Virus record (IMG/VR): IMGVR_UViG_3300027708_000025
Span: 62,001-126,000 of that record
DNA: 64,000 nucleotides
Reading direction: 5' to 3' (one strand)
Source: a virus
Below are positions 7,721 to 15,883 of the stretch, piece by piece; within the stretch, counting starts at the first letter, position 1; each line of letters begins with the position of its first letter. A program made the position numbers and the translations under genes. Under the pieces are notes generated by a model that saw nothing but the letters and a program-made list of their open reading frames with translations, was not told the DNA's origin and made no database searches.

Positions 7721-8761
7721 TTATACTGTGAATTTCTGATTATGCGTCATAAAGTTTTTCTTACGCATAACTGTCTTTGCTACTAAATCTAACTCTTCCG
7801 CATCTCTATCCCACTTCAATACAAATGGCAAATTGATTTGCGTCTTCATGTCATTCAATACTGCTTCAGCATCAGGTCCCAATGCGGGAATCTTTTTACC
7901 ATACTTTTGAATCGTCTTTTTAAATAACAACTGCAATTCATCTACTGTGATAGGTTTACCATTGCGTGAATCGTTAACTCTATCTAAAAAATGTTTAGTG
8001 AATGCAACATCAACATTTAACACTTTGAACAATTGATCTAGGTATTTTTCTAATTCATTTAATTGCGCCTGAGAAACTTCTTCAATTAATTGCTCTTTTT
8101 CAAATTGTTCTGTAAACATTCCACTACGCCCATGTCGTAAGAAAATCATTGAGCCAGTCTTTTCATCTTGTAGAATGATTGGCTTCTTAGGATACTTTCT
8201 GCCGTAGGTTCGTATTGCATTTCCAACTTCATCACTACCAACATACTTTTCATACTTAAGATATTTCTTTTTACCTGTACGTGCTTTGTTAAAACGCTCT
8301 GTGTCAACAACAAATACATCATTCTTTGCGAATCTACGTAAGAATGTTCTGCTTGCTGGAGGATTACCATCTAAGCCTGCAATGCCACTAGTTCCATTTG
8401 CAACATCTTCTTCTACGCCTTCAGACAAATATGTCTTGCCATTGTAATAGTCTAAGAATTGTTCTTCTAACGTTTCTTCTTTAATGTTCTTTTCTTCTTT
8501 GAGAAGGAACAATGCGGCCGCATAGGACGCAAGTTTGGTTTTACCAAATGGCAATTTTTCCAAAACTTTTTTAAGTTTTAGAATCAATAAGTCAAACTTA
8601 GTGAATGAATCATCTTGTGCTATTGTTCTTTTATCTGAAGGTACGACAATGTTTCCTTCGTCATCAATAACACCAGTTTTGTATGCTTCCCACTCTCCGA
8701 ACGGAGTAGTAAACAATCTTAAAATTCTATACACTAAGTATAAGTCTACTAAATTTGCCAC
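7721..8761 (-). CDS. Conserved T4-like phage protein, probable internal or structural protein
   Basis: A 346-residue protein. The N-terminal third (LVDLYLVYRILRLFTTPFGEW, then KLPFGKTKLASYAAALFLLKEE near residues 70-91) and the C-terminal domain (FTKHFLDRVNDSR to LVAKTVMRKK, residues 255-338) both look conserved and I recall them in T4-like marine phages, where they occur next to virion genes. The C-terminal segment has the feel of a small toxin-like or nuclease fold, without a definable catalytic set. It is followed by the lysis cluster and preceded by structural genes under a late promoter. Function unknown. Confidence 0.75.
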   Translation of the reverse strand: MANLVDLYLVYRILRLFTTPFGEWEAYKTGVIDDEGNIVVPSDKRTIAQDDSFTKFDLLILKLKKVLEKLPFGKTKLASYAAALFLLKEEKNIKEETLEEQFLDYYNGKTYLSEGVEEDVANGTSGIAGLDGNPPASRTFLRRFAKNDVFVVDTERFNKARTGKKKYLKYEKYVGSDEVGNAIRTYGRKYPKKPIILQDEKTGSMIFLRHGRSGMFTEQFEKEQLIEEVSQAQLNELEKYLDQLFKVLNVDVAFTKHFLDRVNDSRNGKPITVDELQLLFKKTIQKYGKKIPALGPDAEAVLNDMKTQINLPFVLKWDRDAEELDLVAKTVMRKKNFMTHNQKFTV

Positions 8762-9118
8762 TTATATACTCTTCTTTAATTTGTTGTACAATGCTAAATC
8801 TAAAACTCTTACGTCTTCTAATTTAACATACTCAAGATAAACTAAAAATGCATTCAATACATCATGGTTTTTTATATCTATCTTGAACCGTAACATATTG
8901 ACAGCCGCTTCAGCACCAAACACATTTGAAAGAGAAATTATGTGATTCAAAATCAATCTCTCTTTCAACTCACTCTTATCTACATATTTGTTTATAAGTC
9001 TTTTGATATACTTGATAATTTTCAGATCATCTAAAAACTCTAAAACTGATATGCAATTAGGATTAAAGTAGTTGCTTACTGCGTACTCATCAAAGTTATC
9101 ATCATTTAATGTAGACAT
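8762..9118 (-). CDS. Small conserved helical phage protein
   Basis: A 118-residue, mostly helical soluble protein. The core LEFLDDLKIIKYIKRLI (residues 26-42) and LILNHIISLSNVFGAEAAVNML (residues 55-76) match my memory of a small family widely conserved in T4-like cyanophages and relatives (possibly DUF7207). Its ATG overlaps the stop of the tail-fibre-like gene as TAATG, so it is coupled to virion genes. No enzymatic motif is visible. A structural or assembly role is likely from context only. Confidence 0.8.
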   Translation of the reverse strand: MSTLNDDNFDEYAVSNYFNPNCISVLEFLDDLKIIKYIKRLINKYVDKSELKERLILNHIISLSNVFGAEAAVNMLRFKIDIKNHDVLNAFLVYLEYVKLEDVRVLDLALYNKLKKSI

Positions 9119-9654
9119 TAGAACGTGCTTAGTGCCACTCGCTTAATATGTGTCGTATTTGCCGCAATGTAAAGATAATTTGCATCCCAAGCAATTGTAC
9201 CTACTCCCCAACCAACTGCTGTATTGTTTGAACTTGCTGGTGTTCTAGCGGTACGCAAACGGACTGCATCAGAATTAATGTCGAATACTTCTGTTGGTGC
9301 ATTTGTTAAGAGACCAATTTTATCTGTAGTAGCATTAACATAAAACATGTTTGCCTGATTGTCAGATGAAATTCGTGTATCGGATGCAGAACCACTACTA
9401 TTGATAGTGATACCAGTATTGACTGTAAGTCCGTTTACTGAATTGATTGCAAATGTATTAGCTGAGAGTGTGCTTGTGCCTGATGCGCTAATGCTAATTG
9501 CGTTGACGCTGACTGTTGAAGTTGCGCCAAAGAAATTGTCTACAGTAATTTTTTTGCTTACTGGTGAACCCAATGGATCATCAATAACTAATAATAAATC
9601 TTCTTTTGTTGCTACAGTTAATGCTGTTAACTGCGTTACTTTTTTATCTGCCAT
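9118..9654 (-). CDS. Virion structural protein, short fibre-like
   Basis: A 178-residue protein rich in Ser, Thr, Asn and Ala, of the low-complexity beta type found in phage fibres. The N-terminal [20 protein letters not shown]...[14 protein letters not shown] (residues 4-42) is a common attachment module at the start of phage structural proteins. The rest contains triplet-like repeats (INSSG, TNAPTEV) typical of the shaft and tip of appendages. It has a good ribosome-binding site (AAGGAAG). Likely a small tail or head fibre. Confidence 0.75.
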   Translation of the reverse strand: MADKKVTQLTALTVATKEDLLLVIDDPLGSPVSKKITVDNFFGATSTVSVNAISISASGTSTLSANTFAINSVNGLTVNTGITINSSGSASDTRISSDNQANMFYVNATTDKIGLLTNAPTEVFDINSDAVRLRTARTPASSNNTAVGWGVGTIAWDANYLYIAANTTHIKRVALSTF

Positions 9655-9663
9655 TTTTCTTCC

Positions 9664-9735
9664 TTAATGTAAACCCAATTGAATGGGAATGCTACTTCCG
9701 GGACTCGGACCAAAAGGGGCAATGGTTTTACCCAT
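9664..9735 (-). CDS. Candidate 23-residue micro-protein between two structural genes
   Basis: A 24-codon frame, MGKTIAPFGPSPGSSIPIQ then LGLH, occupying most of the gap between the 266-residue and 178-residue structural genes. It is preceded by a weak GGGG ribosome-binding site, and a GTG immediately before the ATG is also possible. The Pro/Gly-rich sequence is strongly non-random for a spacer. It could be a real micro-protein or a coupling leader. There is no homology that I can recall. Confidence 0.45.
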   Translation of the reverse strand: MGKTIAPFGPSPGSSIPIQLGLH

Positions 9736-9749
9736 CACCCCATATAAGA

Positions 9750-10550
9750 TTAAACTGTTGTCAATGTTGCGTTTGCAGACACGACATTCGCTGAAATTCC
9801 AGTAGAAGACATTGTGACACGGTAGAGTGAATTTGAAAGTCCACCACCACCAGCCGCAATTGTATTGTTTGCAATCGTCAATGTTGTATTTGTTGTATTG
9901 CTGTATGTACCAGCGTTTGTCAAGTCCACGAATGCCGCATTTGAATTTGCGGCACGTTGCCAACGATAGTTGATCGTATTGCCAACTGGACGAATGCTTG
10001 CAACAATTGTGAATGTAGCGGCTGAGTTATTAGCGGCGCTATTAGCACTTGGTTGTGTGGTGATTGTGATAAAGCTATCACCGAATATTGCATCTTCTGC
10101 GTCACCAGTAATGGATCCCATTGAAACTAGAGTTTCAGTTTTTCTACGGCTGTTACCATGCATGTCAGTATACGTGTTTGTAAACTTCCAACCTGGTATT
10201 TCGTTGTAAGCTGTTGCTTCGTTTGTGTCAACACCAAATGTGTATGCGGTATTTGAAACTTGTGAACTTTGAACAGTTGCGCTGTTAGCGGCTAACCACT
10301 TTGGTGTGTCTTGTCCAGTAACTGTGCCTGCAACGTTAGCCGCAGTCCATGCTGGTTCAAAAGTCAATACTGTATTGCTTGTGATTCCAACAATTTTGCG
10401 TCTTGTTCCAGCAAGAACAAATGTGTCACCAACATCTAGTTCTGTTGTAAACACGGTTGATGTGCCTGTTAATATTGTAGTGTTAACAGTACTGTTTGCA
10501 AATGCAGTTCCTGTTACTGCGAATGTATCTCTGCTTCCCCATAGTGCCAT
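9750..10550 (-). CDS. Virion structural protein with Ig-like domain
   Basis: A 266-residue protein starting MALWGSRDTFAVTG, a start I associate with T4-like phage head or tail decoration proteins. Residues 21-80 form a beta module (TSTVFTTELDVGDTFVLAGTRRKIVGI...) also present inside the tail sheath protein of this phage. A central segment (residues 105-150) is unique. The C-terminal 110 residues (ITITTQPSANS...YRWQRAANS...TLTTV) have the pattern of an Ig-like fold of the kind used for surface adhesion. A late promoter element lies 57 bases upstream at 10607-10614. Probably a decoration or adhesin-like virion component. Confidence 0.82.
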   Translation of the reverse strand: MALWGSRDTFAVTGTAFANSTVNTTILTGTSTVFTTELDVGDTFVLAGTRRKIVGITSNTVLTFEPAWTAANVAGTVTGQDTPKWLAANSATVQSSQVSNTAYTFGVDTNEATAYNEIPGWKFTNTYTDMHGNSRRKTETLVSMGSITGDAEDAIFGDSFITITTQPSANSAANNSAATFTIVASIRPVGNTINYRWQRAANSNAAFVDLTNAGTYSNTTNTTLTIANNTIAAGGGGLSNSLYRVTMSSTGISANVVSANATLTTV

Positions 10551-10565
10551 GGTGTTCTCCTTTAA

Positions 10566-11060
10566 TTAATATCCGATTTTTCGTAATTGTGAAATAGTGT
10601 TAATACTATTTATATGTCTTATTCCTATTCCGCCCTTCGCAACCCACTCTTTTATGTTTTTTTCATAGTCATCTATTAAAAGATTAGGGGTTCCATCGCT
10701 AGTTACAGCGAATTTTTGTTTTTCTTCTCTTGGAACAAGATAAACATGCTCTACATTACCTAAATGTTTTCTAATCCATTCAAGTTTTTCTGGTTTACAA
10801 GTAGCCATACGCTTAGAAGGCGTAGACAATATGTAAGGCTGATGAGGCTTGATGTATCTCCATAACATCATAGCGTCAGACATAGGCTCTAAGTTAGCCC
10901 AAAACTTTGGTACTGAACGTAGTGCTTCCCATTTGACATCTTTTTCTCCTTGCTGAAAAGGCTGTAGACCTTTTGCCATTAATACTTTATTTGCGCCGCC
11001 CATAAAGTTGACTAGCACTTGGTCCATGTCACAATAAATTTGTGGCAATTCGTTATTCAT
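10566..11060 (-). CDS. HAD-superfamily 5'-nucleotidase-like phosphatase
   Basis: A 164-residue protein with the HAD motif I D11-x-D13 in YCDMDQVLVNF, a motif II-like ILSTPS (near residue 98) and a C-terminal motif IV LLIDDYEKNI (near 137). This matches the deoxyribonucleotidase (NT5C-type) phage branch that dephosphorylates (deoxy)nucleoside monophosphates. It sits between structural genes and a large core-like gene, so its role may be nucleotide salvage or phosphate release during infection. The TATAAATA late element of the next gene lies inside its 3' end. Confidence 0.85.
   Translation of the reverse strand: MNNELPQIYCDMDQVLVNFMGGANKVLMAKGLQPFQQGEKDVKWEALRSVPKFWANLEPMSDAMMLWRYIKPHQPYILSTPSKRMATCKPEKLEWIRKHLGNVEHVYLVPREEKQKFAVTSDGTPNLLIDDYEKNIKEWVAKGGIGIRHINSINTISQLRKIGY
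10607..10614 (-). promoter_or_regulatory. T4-type late promoter element TATAAATA
   Basis: An exact TATAAATA on the minus strand, inside the 3' end of the HAD gene and 57 bases upstream of the Ig-like virion protein start at 10550. It matches the T4 late -10 consensus recognised by the gp55 sigma factor, encoded at 45904-46530. Confidence 0.75.
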
Positions 11061-11061
11061 T

Positions 11062-12897
11062 TTATTTTGCCGTATCTTTCAATTCAGGATTGATTTCAAT
11101 TGGTTCTCTTTTACCTGTCAATTGATCGCCTTTTTGAACTGTAGCCTTGTTAGGTGCTTCTTCATTCTTTGTTTTTTTTCTCATGTCTTTCCATGACTTC
11201 TTTTTAGCTTCAGTTACAATTTCAGTTTGTTCTTTGTTTAGAAGATTGTGATAGCGAACTGCTTTCTTCAAGTCTTTGCTTGCGTTTGCATTCTTTGGAT
11301 CACCTGCTTTGTCAAAATGATCGTCTGCTTTTTGTTGTGCTTCATTACCACGTTTGAGTTTATTAAGTTTGTCTTTAATAGTGGCTATGATGCTTTCAGA
11401 CATTTTTGGTTTCTTACCAGCCTTCTTCATTGCGATAGCGATAGCCGCTTGCTGTGCTGGTGATGCCGCTTCTTTAGCCAAACGCTTTTCTGCTCTGTCT
11501 TGTCCAATGCTTCTCATTGAAAATTTGTGTCCCGCTTTATTTGCAGACTTTGGATCGTTGTCTCTAATTCCTTTACCAATCTTGTTGAACTGATCGCCCT
11601 GATCTTTTTCAGATTTCTTAGCATAAGAGTGCAATGTGTCTTTGTTCAATTCGTCTAACTGAATCTCTTCGATGTACATGTTCAACTCATACTTGTGATT
11701 GTCCATATTGTACACTTGAAGGTGTAATTTCTTTTTAGATTCTTTGCCATCTTTCATTAGATTGACAGAGAATGAATTTGTTTTACCAGCAGATGGTTTC
11801 TTAGGACCAGTAGCAACTTTATCGTGCCAATCGTCCATGTCTACTTCAAAGCCACGCTTCTCTGCTTGTTTGATTGCTGTCTGTACTGCTGTGGAATAAT
11901 CTTTATGATAAACTTCGTAGTCAGATTTTGCTTCATCCATACGCCCATTAGATGCAAGTCTTTCTTTACGTCTTTGTGCGGCAAAGTCAGCACCTTGTGG
12001 TTTCTTTTTATTGCGAATTGCGGCTAAGTCAAAGCCATCAATCTTGCCGTTCTTGTTCTTGTCAAGTGCTTTTTGTTTTGGTGATAATTCTTCACCACGC
12101 AACTTTGCTAAATCAGAACCATCAATCTTGCCGTTCTTATTTTTATCTAATGCTTTTTGTTTTGGTGACAACTCTTCATTCTTTCGTTTTGCATAGTATG
12201 CGGCAAGAGCCATTTTCTTTCTCATCTCTTTAGACTTACCAGCAAACTTAGGATTATCAGAGTGTACAAAATCGTGAATAAAATCACCGGCGGTTGCATC
12301 TTTAGCAAGAACTTCAGCCAATTCAATATCTAATTCTTCATTTGTTTTCTTAGCATCATTGTCAAATTGCTTTCTAGTTGCTTTGATAATGCCAGAGAAA
12401 CGCTTGTTACCTTTTTTGATATCGCCTGCTTTGTCTGCGGCTGATGCATCAGCGCCAGCTTTCTTTTTGTAGTCTGCTAGTTTGTCGGTTGACAACTCAT
12501 CAATTTGCACTTCTTCTTTTTTCATGCTCTTTCTCATAACACGATTCTGTGCAAGTTTAGATACAAATTTTACATTTGCATCAGCAAGAGATTTTAAAGA
12601 TTTTAAATCTAATTTATCAAGCATAGCAATTAATTTCTTGTATGTGTCGCTATCCGGATCGATTGTATTAATCTTAGAGTACTCTGCTTTCAAAGCGGCA
12701 ATTTGAGATGCGCTAAATGATTCTGTCATTGTTTCTTCCTTCTGTAAAGATTTTTTTTGTGCTGAAAGTGCTTGACGTTCTTTATCTTGTTTCATACGTA
12801 ACTGAATCATTTTCAATGATAATTGGGCACGTTTTTCAGCAGTTTTATCTGCAATCGCTGTACCTGATCCAACTTTTGCTTCTTCTATATTTTTCAT
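11062..12897 (-). CDS. Large Lys-rich EF-hand protein, probable internal head protein
   Basis: A 611-residue, highly charged helical protein. I chose the ATG at 12897 because GGAGAT lies 8 bases upstream; the reading 12 bases longer would use GTG. The N-terminus MKNIEE-AKVGSG resembles the T4 internal-protein start MKTYQEFIAE-ARVGAG, with a possible gp21 site after IEE. Two near-identical 28-residue units carry EF-hand loops (DKNKNGKIDGSDL and DKNKNGKIDGFDL). Two related modules, QIDELSTDKLADYKKK and QLDELNKDTLHSYAKK, look like spaced (I/L)-D-E protease sites. It sits directly after the 960-residue mosaic protein. Probably packaged in or cleaved within the prohead (inference). Confidence 0.72.
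   Translation of the reverse strand: MKNIEEAKVGSGTAIADKTAEKRAQLSLKMIQLRMKQDKERQALSAQKKSLQKEETMTESFSASQIAALKAEYSKINTIDPDSDTYKKLIAMLDKLDLKSLKSLADANVKFVSKLAQNRVMRKSMKKEEVQIDELSTDKLADYKKKAGADASAADKAGDIKKGNKRFSGIIKATRKQFDNDAKKTNEELDIELAEVLAKDATAGDFIHDFVHSDNPKFAGKSKEMRKKMALAAYYAKRKNEELSPKQKALDKNKNGKIDGSDLAKLRGEELSPKQKALDKNKNGKIDGFDLAAIRNKKKPQGADFAAQRRKERLASNGRMDEAKSDYEVYHKDYSTAVQTAIKQAEKRGFEVDMDDWHDKVATGPKKPSAGKTNSFSVNLMKDGKESKKKLHLQVYNMDNHKYELNMYIEEIQLDELNKDTLHSYAKKSEKDQGDQFNKIGKGIRDNDPKSANKAGHKFSMRSIGQDRAEKRLAKEAASPAQQAAIAIAMKKAGKKPKMSESIIATIKDKLNKLKRGNEAQQKADDHFDKAGDPKNANASKDLKKAVRYHNLLNKEQTEIVTEAKKKSWKDMRKKTKNEEAPNKATVQKGDQLTGKREPIEINPELKDTAK
12010..12177 (-). repeat. Tandem duplication of an 84-bp EF-hand unit
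   Basis: Two adjacent in-frame copies of a 28-codon unit (EELSPKQKALDKNKNGKIDG, then SDL or FDL and a short linker) inside the large Lys-rich gene. The copies are almost identical in protein but differ at synonymous positions, so the duplication is not recent and is under protein-level selection. Each carries a canonical D-x-N-x-N-G-x-I-D-x-x-D calcium-binding loop. Confidence 0.8.
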
Positions 12898-12910
12898 GCG
12901 TATCTCCACT

Positions 12911-15793
12911 TTAATCTAATTCGCTTACGCTTTTGTCTGAACGCCACATTTGGCAAGACCAGTAGTTTGCTTTCCACTTTGGTCCAGGATTGTCGCAACC
13001 GTGTCTAGCACGATAACTTTTTAATCTTTCAGGATCGTCACGTTTGATTTCCATATTAGGATCACCAAAACGAACGACAACAACTTTACCATTTGGTCCC
13101 ATAGTGTATACACCAAACTTCTTTGGACCATCAGGTGTTCTGAATGGATCATTTAACTTAACAGATTTACCTTGATATTCTGCTTCATTGACAACTTGTT
13201 CCCAATCAACTTCTTCTCCAATTGAATCTTTTTCGCAATCACCGCAACAAGATTGATGATCTGCTGTTTGAATTTCTGTAGGTTGACCTGGAGTATCTGA
13301 GGCATATGCTTTACGCATCGCATCTGTACCCCATTCTAATGCTTCAGCAAATTTAGAAAACGCTTCATTCTTGTTAACCTTAGATGCTAGATCACTATCC
13401 GCACCACCCCATGTTCCTTTACCTTTTGTGATAAAAGAATTCACTCTAGCGAATGCCCATTGTTGTGATGTTGTTCCAGGACGATGGCCACCTTGCCATG
13501 CCGCCATGCCACGATTATATACTGCTTTTAGAATGCTATATGGTATACCAGATTTTTCTGCTTTCTTTTTCAATCCTTCGATTTCTTCTAAGATTGGTTT
13601 GAATTCTTCGTATGCATCACCAAACTCATCTGGTTGCATTTGACTTAGATGCATATCCATTTCTGCACCAGAAAACTCGCCATCATCTTCTTCACCATTA
13701 TCATCAATCTCAAAATTATCATCAAATTCTAGATAGTCACGAACTGTAGCAATGTAATCTTCTGCTTTAGTAATCTTAGATAAAACCCACTCATCAGGCT
13801 CTTCATCCATGTCATCTAACTGTTGGATTAAATCTTCTGCATCATCAATAATGTTAGACAATTGAATTTGTGCCATAGAGATTCCATCCATCTCTGCGGA
13901 ATCATCATATTCATCATCATATTCATTGTCTTCATTCATACCGACAAGTTTCATGCCAGTAACGTCTTGAATTAATTTCCAAGCGGCAGATTGATTTTTA
14001 TCTGCAATAAGTTTTTTAAGTTTTTCTTTTTCTTCTTTTGTTGCAACTTCAAAGAACTTCATCATTTCCATCATGCCAATGTTGCCTTTGTATGCGGCTT
14101 CATCAATAGACTCTTTTACAGTATTGAAATATGCTTCTGCTTCTCTTTTGCTTTTAAATGTCTTAGTCTGACTTGCAACAGAACCAGTTACTTTCCACTC
14201 AATGTGGTCTGTCGTTCTTCCAGCAGGCATTGAAATCTTTTCTATTTTTGGTGTTGTTTTTGTTGCAGGAATAATGTACTTTTTAAATCTATCGTCCACA
14301 GCCTCTTTTTGCAACTGTGTCTTTGTCATTCTAAACAATGCATCGCTTGAAGTTACCATATCAAGTAGCGTTGTCAACAAATCATTTGTGACATTGCGCT
14401 CTGAGGGACTTAACATGTCACCAGATTTTAATTTATCAACAGAACGTTTGATAACTGCAAGAGATTTAGTGTCTGCTAATCCCAAACGAACCAATTGGTC
14501 TAATCTAGAAACTTCTTTTCTTTGCTCTGGAGTTTTTACGCCTTCACCATACATCTGTTTGAATTTTTTTGTAAATTTAGATTGTGGTAAACCTTTTTCT
14601 CTAGCCTCTTTATCTCCAGGTGCATCTTTGTATGCGCTCTTATCTGAATCCGATTTCGGTCCATTTGTCGCAAAGTGTGATGCTCTAGCGTCTTTTGTAT
14701 CTTTGTCTAAACCAACATAATACTTCTTAGGTTGTGTTCCGTCTTTCTTTGCAACATCTTTGTCTTGTGGTAGAATTGGTTTTTCGATAATGAATTCTGC
14801 AAAGATATGATTGATATCTTCTTTGTTCATCATCATGGTTGCTTTACGTACAACTTCAGCGGATCTTGCTTTTGGAAATAAACGAACTGCAAGTTTTTTA
14901 ATAGCAGGTAAAGATTTTTGTAATCTCTTATCAACTGCAATTTTCTCTCCAGTACTTAAGTCTGCATAGTTTTTACCACCAGCAAGTCTTGATCTAAAGA
15001 ACTTGTATGCCATTTTAGTGGCACGACCTTTTAAATGTTTTGTATCTGCAAATCTTTTCATTTGCAATGCTCTAGCACGTTGAATGCGTTTTGACATTCT
15101 ACGTAACTGTTGCGCTCTCTGTCTACGTGCAGAGAAACTTAATACCGCTTCGTCTTGTTGTTCTATTTCTTCGTTCATGCCACCGCCTATGTATTTGTCT
15201 AAAAGTTTTTTCACCTTAGCTTTGTTTTTAGCTTTTGGATATAAATCATCAATGATTTTATCTCTACCTTCTGAGTCTGCGTCTGAATACATTTTTCTAA
15301 CTTGACTACCAGAGAATGCTTCTTTGCCATTAACTTTAAAGTCATGTTTCTTAGTCACAAAAATATATGCGTGTGTCTCAAATGATTCACACTTATCAAT
15401 GCTGACAAATGGTTGATAGTATGCTGGTGAACCATCTTTCTTTGTGTACTTCATGGGATCACGTTCAGAACGAATAAGAATGAGAACATCTTTCTTTTCG
15501 TCATACTTCTTCATAATCTCTTCTGGATTAATAGGCGAAACTGTTTGAACGAAATCGTCTGTAACTCCTGCTTGTTGTGCTAGGAATTCTTTGTCTTTGA
15601 ATGGGATTGGGCGGACTTTTGTGTCATTGCTAGATGCAACATAAAAGTCTGGAGTGTGGAATTTTTGTTTGGCTTGAGTGTAACTACTCAAATGACCGGC
15701 GTGAAATGGCTGAAAGCCACCACCGTATACGACAATTACTTTGCCCTTGGCTTTTGCTTCATCAAGCAATATTGATTCTTTAAACGATTTCAT
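12911..15793 (-). CDS. 960-residue mosaic virion protein with N-terminal NMNAT-like cytidylyltransferase domain
   Basis: Residues 1-12 (MKSFKESILLDE) look like a capsid-targeting peptide ending in a gp21-type LDE site. Residues 17-205 form a nucleotidyltransferase of the NMN adenylyltransferase/cytidylyltransferase fold, with GGFQPFHAGH (H31-A-G-H34) and SGSQVRK (161-167). Residues about 220-330 are an Arg/Lys-rich helical segment. A YYVGLDKDTKDARASHF module follows. Near 780-850 is GIPYSILKAVYNRGMAAWQ-type sequence, which I recall as DUF5824. The C-terminal 90 residues (KLNDPFRTPDGPKKFGV to NPGPKWKANYWSCQMW) are another recurrent phage module. A late promoter lies at 15858-15865. It may be proteolytically processed in the head (inference). 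Confidence 0.8.
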   Translation of the reverse strand: MKSFKESILLDEAKAKGKVIVVYGGGFQPFHAGHLSSYTQAKQKFHTPDFYVASSNDTKVRPIPFKDKEFLAQQAGVTDDFVQTVSPINPEEIMKKYDEKKDVLILIRSERDPMKYTKKDGSPAYYQPFVSIDKCESFETHAYIFVTKKHDFKVNGKEAFSGSQVRKMYSDADSEGRDKIIDDLYPKAKNKAKVKKLLDKYIGGGMNEEIEQQDEAVLSFSARRQRAQQLRRMSKRIQRARALQMKRFADTKHLKGRATKMAYKFFRSRLAGGKNYADLSTGEKIAVDKRLQKSLPAIKKLAVRLFPKARSAEVVRKATMMMNKEDINHIFAEFIIEKPILPQDKDVAKKDGTQPKKYYVGLDKDTKDARASHFATNGPKSDSDKSAYKDAPGDKEAREKGLPQSKFTKKFKQMYGEGVKTPEQRKEVSRLDQLVRLGLADTKSLAVIKRSVDKLKSGDMLSPSERNVTNDLLTTLLDMVTSSDALFRMTKTQLQKEAVDDRFKKYIIPATKTTPKIEKISMPAGRTTDHIEWKVTGSVASQTKTFKSKREAEAYFNTVKESIDEAAYKGNIGMMEMMKFFEVATKEEKEKLKKLIADKNQSAAWKLIQDVTGMKLVGMNEDNEYDDEYDDSAEMDGISMAQIQLSNIIDDAEDLIQQLDDMDEEPDEWVLSKITKAEDYIATVRDYLEFDDNFEIDDNGEEDDGEFSGAEMDMHLSQMQPDEFGDAYEEFKPILEEIEGLKKKAEKSGIPYSILKAVYNRGMAAWQGGHRPGTTSQQWAFARVNSFITKGKGTWGGADSDLASKVNKNEAFSKFAEALEWGTDAMRKAYASDTPGQPTEIQTADHQSCCGDCEKDSIGEEVDWEQVVNEAEYQGKSVKLNDPFRTPDGPKKFGVYTMGPNGKVVVVRFGDPNMEIKRDDPERLKSYRARHGCDNPGPKWKANYWSCQMWRSDKSVSELD

Positions 15794-15857
15794 GTGTAAT
15801 AGAGTTTTCCGTAGACTTATCTGTACAGGTTTGCCTTAGCCTAACTGCGTTATAGTT

Positions 15858-15865
15858 TATTTATA
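15858..15865 (-). promoter_or_regulatory. T4-type late promoter element TATAAATA
   Basis: An exact TATAAATA on the minus strand, 65 bases upstream of the mosaic NMNAT-like gene start at 15793. It places this enzyme-like gene in the late, virion-assembly class. Confidence 0.8.
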
Positions 15866-15883
15866 ATAATATCAAATTACATT

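Noticed and set aside
9736-9963. 99-codon frame overlapping the Ig-like virion gene
   Set aside because: Upstream of 9736 it is a Cys/Tyr/Trp-rich shadow of the virion gene. Only its last 23 codons (9664-9735) could be independent.
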